64,000 nucleotides of DNA from Haloarcula halophila (GTDB lineage: Archaea; Halobacteriota; Halobacteria; Halobacteriales; Haloarculaceae): assembly GCF_029278565.1 (NCBI RefSeq), contig NZ_CP119559.1, forward strand, positions 2,666,001 to 2,730,000, written 5' to 3'. Under the pieces are notes generated by a model, which saw only the letters and a program-made list of their open reading frames with translations, did not search any database and was not told where the DNA came from. This document shows positions 60,668-64,000 of this stretch, piece after piece (position 1 is the first letter of the stretch; each line of letters begins with the position of its first letter). The translations under genes were made by a program, and so were the position numbers.

Positions 60668-61831
60668 TTACATGTCGGGCCACGCCTTCGCGGCGCGGCC
60701 GAAGCCGGTCACGTCGGAGATCCAGCGGGCGGCGATGCCCTTCTTGAGCATCCTCGCCGGCAGTCCGCCGAACGTGTCGATGGGAACGTTCACGACGTCG
60801 TGAGCGACGGCCTCCTCGCCGACGGAGATGACGGTCCCCTTGTCCTTGTGGGTCCAGGTCTTCAGCGGCTGGCCGCGGACCGCGCGAGCGAGGTTCTCGC
60901 CGGCGACCTCGGCGGCCTGCCAGGCTGCCTGGGCCGTCGGCGGGGCGGGGTTCTCGCCGGGCTGGTCGATCAGTGCGCAGTCGCCGATGGCGAAGACGCG
61001 CTCGTCTTCCGTCTGGAAGTCACCTTCCGCGTGGACGCGGTGGTTGCGCTCGTCTTTGTCGAGATCGACGTCCTGCATACACTCCCGGCCGGTGATGCCG
61101 CCGGTCCAGATGAGCACGTCGTAGTCGAGTTCCTCGTCGTCGCCGATGTAGACGGTCTCCTCGTCGACCTCGCCGATGAACTCGCCACACATGATGCTCA
61201 CGTCGCGGTTCTCCAGGCGCTTGCGCAGTGCCCCCTGGAGTTCGGGGTCGTTCCCGGGGAAGATCTCGTCCAGCCCCTCGACGAGGTGGATGTCAAGCGG
61301 TGCGCGGTGATCGTCACGGAACTCCGCGATCTCGCCACACGTCTGGATGCCCGACAGGCCGGCACCGCCGACGACGATCTGTGCGGGGTCGTTCCGGGAG
61401 GCCTCTCGGGAGGCCTGCTGGATCGCGTCGTGGATACCCAGCGCGTCGTCGAGGCTCTTGAGCGTGTGTGCGTACTCTTCGAGACCGTCGATGCCGAAGA
61501 AAGCGGTACTGGTGCCCAGACCGGCCAGCAGGTAGTCGTACTCGACGTCGTCGCTGTCGGCCAGTTCGACCTGTCGATCCTCGGTGTCGATACCGGTGAC
61601 CTCGTCCTGGATGAACGCGGTGCTTGGCTCTTTGATCTCGTGGACCGGGATCGAGATCTTCTCCTGGACGCTCGGGTCACGGATACAGCGGTGGGACTCG
61701 TGGAGCACGAGGTGGTAGTCCGTATCGGAGATCCAGGTGATGTCCGCCTCCCCGTTTAGTTCGGATTCGAGGCTGTTTATGGTACCAGCACCGGCATACC
61801 CTGCGCCGAGAACGACAACGTGGTCTGTCAT
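60668..61831 (-). CDS. Type II NADH dehydrogenase-like FAD oxidoreductase
   Basis: The 387-residue product has two dinucleotide-binding folds, VVVLGAGYAGAGTINSLE (FAD) and IVVGGAGLSGIQTCGEIAE (NADH), then VFAIGDCALIDQPGENPAPPTAQAAWQAAEVAG and a C-terminal amphipathic end (KKGIAARWISDVTGFGRAAK) that may dock on the membrane. It belongs to the NDH-2/sulfide-quinone reductase superfamily; the paired Cys needed for sulfide-quinone reduction are not evident, so an NADH:quinone role is preferred. Confidence 0.92.
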   Translation of the reverse strand: MTDHVVVLGAGYAGAGTINSLESELNGEADITWISDTDYHLVLHESHRCIRDPSVQEKISIPVHEIKEPSTAFIQDEVTGIDTEDRQVELADSDDVEYDYLLAGLGTSTAFFGIDGLEEYAHTLKSLDDALGIHDAIQQASREASRNDPAQIVVGGAGLSGIQTCGEIAEFRDDHRAPLDIHLVEGLDEIFPGNDPELQGALRKRLENRDVSIMCGEFIGEVDEETVYIGDDEELDYDVLIWTGGITGRECMQDVDLDKDERNHRVHAEGDFQTEDERVFAIGDCALIDQPGENPAPPTAQAAWQAAEVAGENLARAVRGQPLKTWTHKDKGTVISVGEEAVAHDVVNVPIDTFGGLPARMLKKGIAARWISDVTGFGRAAKAWPDM

Positions 61832-61961
61832 ACAGTGGGTTCGGTAGTCCGGTGATACAAAGGCTTTGAAATCGCTGTCGGAGGACTGCTTTCCCGAGCA
61901 ATCGTTCGTGACGGATTCGCGTGCGGTAACGGAAAAGAGAACAGCAGAGAGTCGCCGCCGG

Positions 61962-62495
61962 TCAGTGCTCCGGTTCTCCGGCCGGTGCCCGCATATCGTC
62001 GATCGTCAGGATGAGCTTGTTGTTCGTGTCGTCTTTCCCTTCGAGGGTCCCGATGATCTGGAGCTTCGAGAGCGGTGTCGGGCCGACAGTAACCGAATCG
62101 CCCTCGTGGAACTGCGAGATCGACCCCTGCAGTTGTATCTCGGCGCGACACTCCTCGGGGTGGTGGACGCTCGTGAGGTCGATCTCCTCGACGTTTGCGT
62201 TCTCGACGAGTTCGCCGTTGTGCCGAAGGGGGACCTCGGCTGCCTGGTCCATGTCCTGGATCTGGAGGGCGTCGTAGGCCGTCGCAGTCGGTTTGTACCC
62301 GCCTTTCGGGCCAGGAACGCCTTCGACGAGTTGGAGCGCCTTCAGGCTCTGCATCTGGTTACGGATCGTCCCGGGGTTCCGGTCGACTTTCTCCGCAATA
62401 TCTTCGCCTTTGACGGCACTCTCGCTCTCGCGGTAGAGGTTTACGAGTTCCTGTAAGATATTTTTTTGACTCGGAGTCAGTTCTATCGATGACAT
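61962..62495 (-). CDS. Winged-helix regulator with C-terminal beta domain
   Basis: The 177-residue product starts with a winged helix (LTPSQKNILQELVNLYRESE, VKGEDIAEKVDRNPGTIRNQ, LQLVEGVPGPKGGYKPTATA), the last being an Rrf2-like wing without the cluster cysteines. Residues about 85-170 are beta-rich (EIQLQGSISQFHEGDSVTVG, LIIGTLEG-type strand), probably a ligand-binding or dimer module. It is divergent from the epimerase gene, with a TATA-like box 24 bases from its ATG. The target is unknown. Confidence 0.85.
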   Translation of the reverse strand: MSSIELTPSQKNILQELVNLYRESESAVKGEDIAEKVDRNPGTIRNQMQSLKALQLVEGVPGPKGGYKPTATAYDALQIQDMDQAAEVPLRHNGELVENANVEEIDLTSVHHPEECRAEIQLQGSISQFHEGDSVTVGPTPLSKLQIIGTLEGKDDTNNKLILTIDDMRAPAGEPEH

Positions 62496-62518
62496 AATAT
62501 TTCGTTCGGTACAACCGT

Positions 62519-62527
62519 CCTTAAAAG
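62519..62527 (-). promoter_or_regulatory. TATA-like box for the winged-helix regulator
   Basis: Read on the minus strand, CTTTTAAGG lies about 24-32 bases before the ATG at 62495, an ordinary archaeal spacing. The 103-base gap to the epimerase gene also holds its promoter (GGTATACG near 62581). Confidence 0.45.
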
Positions 62528-62598
62528 CGACGGTGGTGGGTCCACGCCGGCGACCCGCAACCGATACCCACTTGTCAGTCGGTATACGTGGGACAAAC

Positions 62599-63516
62599 AT
62601 GAACGGTCAACGCGTGTTGGTTACCGGTGGTGGCGGATTCATCGGGTCGAACCTCGCGAACTCGCTGGCGGCGGACAACGACGTGATCGTGGTCGACGAC
62701 GGCTATCTGGGGACGCCGGCGAACGTCTCCGAGGCGGTCGAGTACGTCGAGCGGAGCGTCGTCGAGGACGATCTCCCGACGGACGTCGACGTCGTGTTCC
62801 ATCTGGCGGCGCTGTCCTCCTATCAGATGCACGAGGACAACCCGACCCACGGCGCTCGGGTCAACGTCGAGGGGTTCGTCAACACGGTCGAACAGGCCCG
62901 TGACGACGGCTGTGACACCGTCGTCTACGCCTCCACGTCGTCGATCTACGGCAGCCAGACCGACCCCTCCCCCGAGGAGATGGACGTGACGGTCAACACC
63001 GGCTACGAGGCCTCGAAGATGGCACGGGAGACGTACGCCGAATACTTCCACAACCACTACGACCTCTCGCTCGCCGGGATGCGGTTTTTCTCCGTCTACC
63101 AGGGCTACGGTGGGGCTGAGGAACACAAAGGTGAGTACGCCAACGTCATCGCACAGTTCGCCGACGACATGGCCAACGGCGAACCACCGGTGTTGTACGG
63201 CGACGGCACTCAGACCCGTGATTTCACGCACGTCACGGATATCGTCCGCGGACTCGAACAGGCCGCCGATCACGAACTGAACGGCGTTTACAACCTGGGA
63301 ACCGGCGAGGCCTACGACTTCCTGACTGTCGTCGAGATGCTCAACGACGAACTCGGGACCGACATCGACCCCGAGTTCGTCGAGAACCCGATCCCCGAAG
63401 ACGTCTACGTTCACGACACCTGTGGCGATTACTCGAAGATCAACGAGGCGACCGGCTGGGAGCCCCAGATCTCGTTCGAGGACGGAATCGAACGGGTCTG
63501 TGAGCAGTATACGTGA
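62599..63516 (+). CDS. NAD-dependent sugar-nucleotide epimerase/dehydratase
   Basis: The 305-residue product is an extended SDR: nucleotide-binding loop TGGGGFIGSNL, VVFHLAALSSYQMHEDN, the catalytic YEASK (Tyr-x-x-x-Lys) after STSSIYGSQTDPSPEE, and RFFSVYQGYGGAEEHKGEYA. It resembles UDP-glucose 4-epimerase-like enzymes that supply sugars for surface glycans. The exact sugar is unknown. The ATG at 62599 sits close to a promoter shared with the divergent regulator. Confidence 0.92.
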   Translation: MNGQRVLVTGGGGFIGSNLANSLAADNDVIVVDDGYLGTPANVSEAVEYVERSVVEDDLPTDVDVVFHLAALSSYQMHEDNPTHGARVNVEGFVNTVEQARDDGCDTVVYASTSSIYGSQTDPSPEEMDVTVNTGYEASKMARETYAEYFHNHYDLSLAGMRFFSVYQGYGGAEEHKGEYANVIAQFADDMANGEPPVLYGDGTQTRDFTHVTDIVRGLEQAADHELNGVYNLGTGEAYDFLTVVEMLNDELGTDIDPEFVENPIPEDVYVHDTCGDYSKINEATGWEPQISFEDGIERVCEQYT

Positions 63517-63621
63517 CCGCCGACGAGTGGCCACAGATCGAGGCGTGACGGGAATCCGCTGAGCCGATCGAAGCGAGGGACCCGTCACAGTCCGTCCCTC
63601 GCTGGGCGGGGGTTCCCGGAC

Positions 63622-64000
63622 TCAGTTTTCGTCAGCGTCGGTATCGAACCCGCTGGACGGCCGCTCGACGTCCACAAACTCTAGCCGTGCACCGCCTTCG
63701 TCGCTCGTCCCCACACGGACCGTCCAGCCGTGTGCGTCGGCGATCTCCGCGACGATCGAGAGCCCGAGCCCGGTTCCCGTCTCGCTGGTGGTGTAGCCGA
63801 CCTCGAACAGGTCGGCGTCATCGGGGTTCGGGAACCCGGGACCGTCGTCCTCGATGAAGAACCCGGTGTCGTCTGGGAGTTGCCCGACGGTAACTGTCAC
63901 TGACGGTCCACCGTGTTCGATCGCGTTCCGGAAGACGTTGGCCACCAACTGTCGTAAGCGTCCCACGTCACCCAAGACCACCCCGGGTGGAGAGTCGATC
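63622..64000 (-). CDS. Histidine kinase, C-terminal ATPase part (runs off the window)
   Basis: The frame enters from the right edge (at least 126 residues, ending TDADEN) and contains the HATPase boxes: N box in NVFRNAIEHGG, G1 in FFIEDDGPGFPN, F/G2 in YTTSETGTGLGLSIVAEIAD. The catalytic His and sensor domains lie outside the window. An internal GTG at 63981 is not the start, as the frame stays open to the edge with family-like sequence (PPGVVLGDVGRLRQLV). Signal and response regulator cannot be named. Confidence 0.9.
   Translation of the reverse strand, partial: IDSPPGVVLGDVGRLRQLVANVFRNAIEHGGPSVTVTVGQLPDDTGFFIEDDGPGFPNPDDADLFEVGYTTSETGTGLGLSIVAEIADAHGWTVRVGTSDEGGARLEFVDVERPSSGFDTDADEN

Noticed and set aside
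60668-61831. Sulfide:quinone reductase
   Set aside because: The conserved redox cysteine pair is not evident; type II NADH dehydrogenase-like is the better fit.

Overview
The window is a dense stretch of haloarchaeal chromosome. The evidence is very acidic predicted proteins, GC-rich DNA with G/C-ending codons, short leaders with archaeal TATA boxes, and archaeal versions of core genes: an SMC-ScpA pair, a proteasome beta subunit with a 49-residue propeptide, HMG-CoA reductase, the NurA and HerA repair proteins, and a MetRS with a C-terminal tRNA-binding domain. Many small genes resemble families seen only in Halobacteria. The family Haloarculaceae is my guess from general resemblance, not something I could test. 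I saw no rRNA, tRNA, CRISPR array, transposase or replication origin.

Layout. 1-3.4 kb: start of a secreted protein, a small membrane protein, then a divergent pair of a secreted low-complexity protein and an apparently membrane-spanning protein ending in two winged-helix domains. 3.6-10.1 kb: gatB, then a coiled-coil protein, smc and scpA. 10.1-16.3 kb: a KhtTU-like K+/H+ antiporter, an M50 membrane protease, small proteins, a phosphoribosyltransferase and a PhzF-like isomerase. 16.4-24.3 kb: PEP synthase, then a signalling region in which two paralogous pairs (degenerate receiver plus GAF protein, overlapping a RecA-like protein without a P-loop lysine) flank an aspartate/tyrosine decarboxylase gene. 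24.4-32.7 kb: a VTT-domain membrane protein, metG, isocitrate dehydrogenase, a lipoprotein, a cupin, small proteins and hmgA. 33-36.5 kb: the NAD synthesis operon nadA-nadB-nadC. 36.6-47.1 kb: a helical protein, kptA, gpmI, a CaCA antiporter broken by a repeat, nurA, herA and fbp. 47.4-55.7 kb: membrane proteins, two UspA proteins, a KaiC-like ATPase, a PadR regulator, a TraB-M50 pair, purM and an HTH-CBS regulator. 55.7-64 kb: a DUF555-like protein, psmB, a sugar-phosphate mutase with cytidine deaminase and nucleoside phosphorylase, a type II NADH dehydrogenase, a winged-helix regulator divergent from a sugar-nucleotide epimerase, and the end of a histidine kinase.

How the genes fit together. 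PEP synthase, phosphoglycerate mutase, fructose-bisphosphatase and isocitrate dehydrogenase supply central carbon flux including gluconeogenesis. nadABC makes NAD from aspartate. The mutase, cytidine deaminase and phosphorylase fit pyrimidine nucleoside salvage.

The most unusual signals are not ordinary genes. (1) A family of about 115-150 bp elements with two or three hairpins and a CCCACGTTTTT ... AAAAAGTGG frame occurs three times. Two copies sit directly behind stop codons and are followed by a second copy of the 3' end of the gene they follow (25 bp for the decarboxylase, about 138 bp for purM, the latter diverged). (2) A 68-bp sequence repeated exactly three times inside the antiporter gene shifts its frame; one or four copies would restore it. 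(3) The paired pseudo-receiver/GAF and P-loop-less RecA-like modules. (4) The candidate membrane-spanning transcription regulator beside a secreted protein of similar composition.
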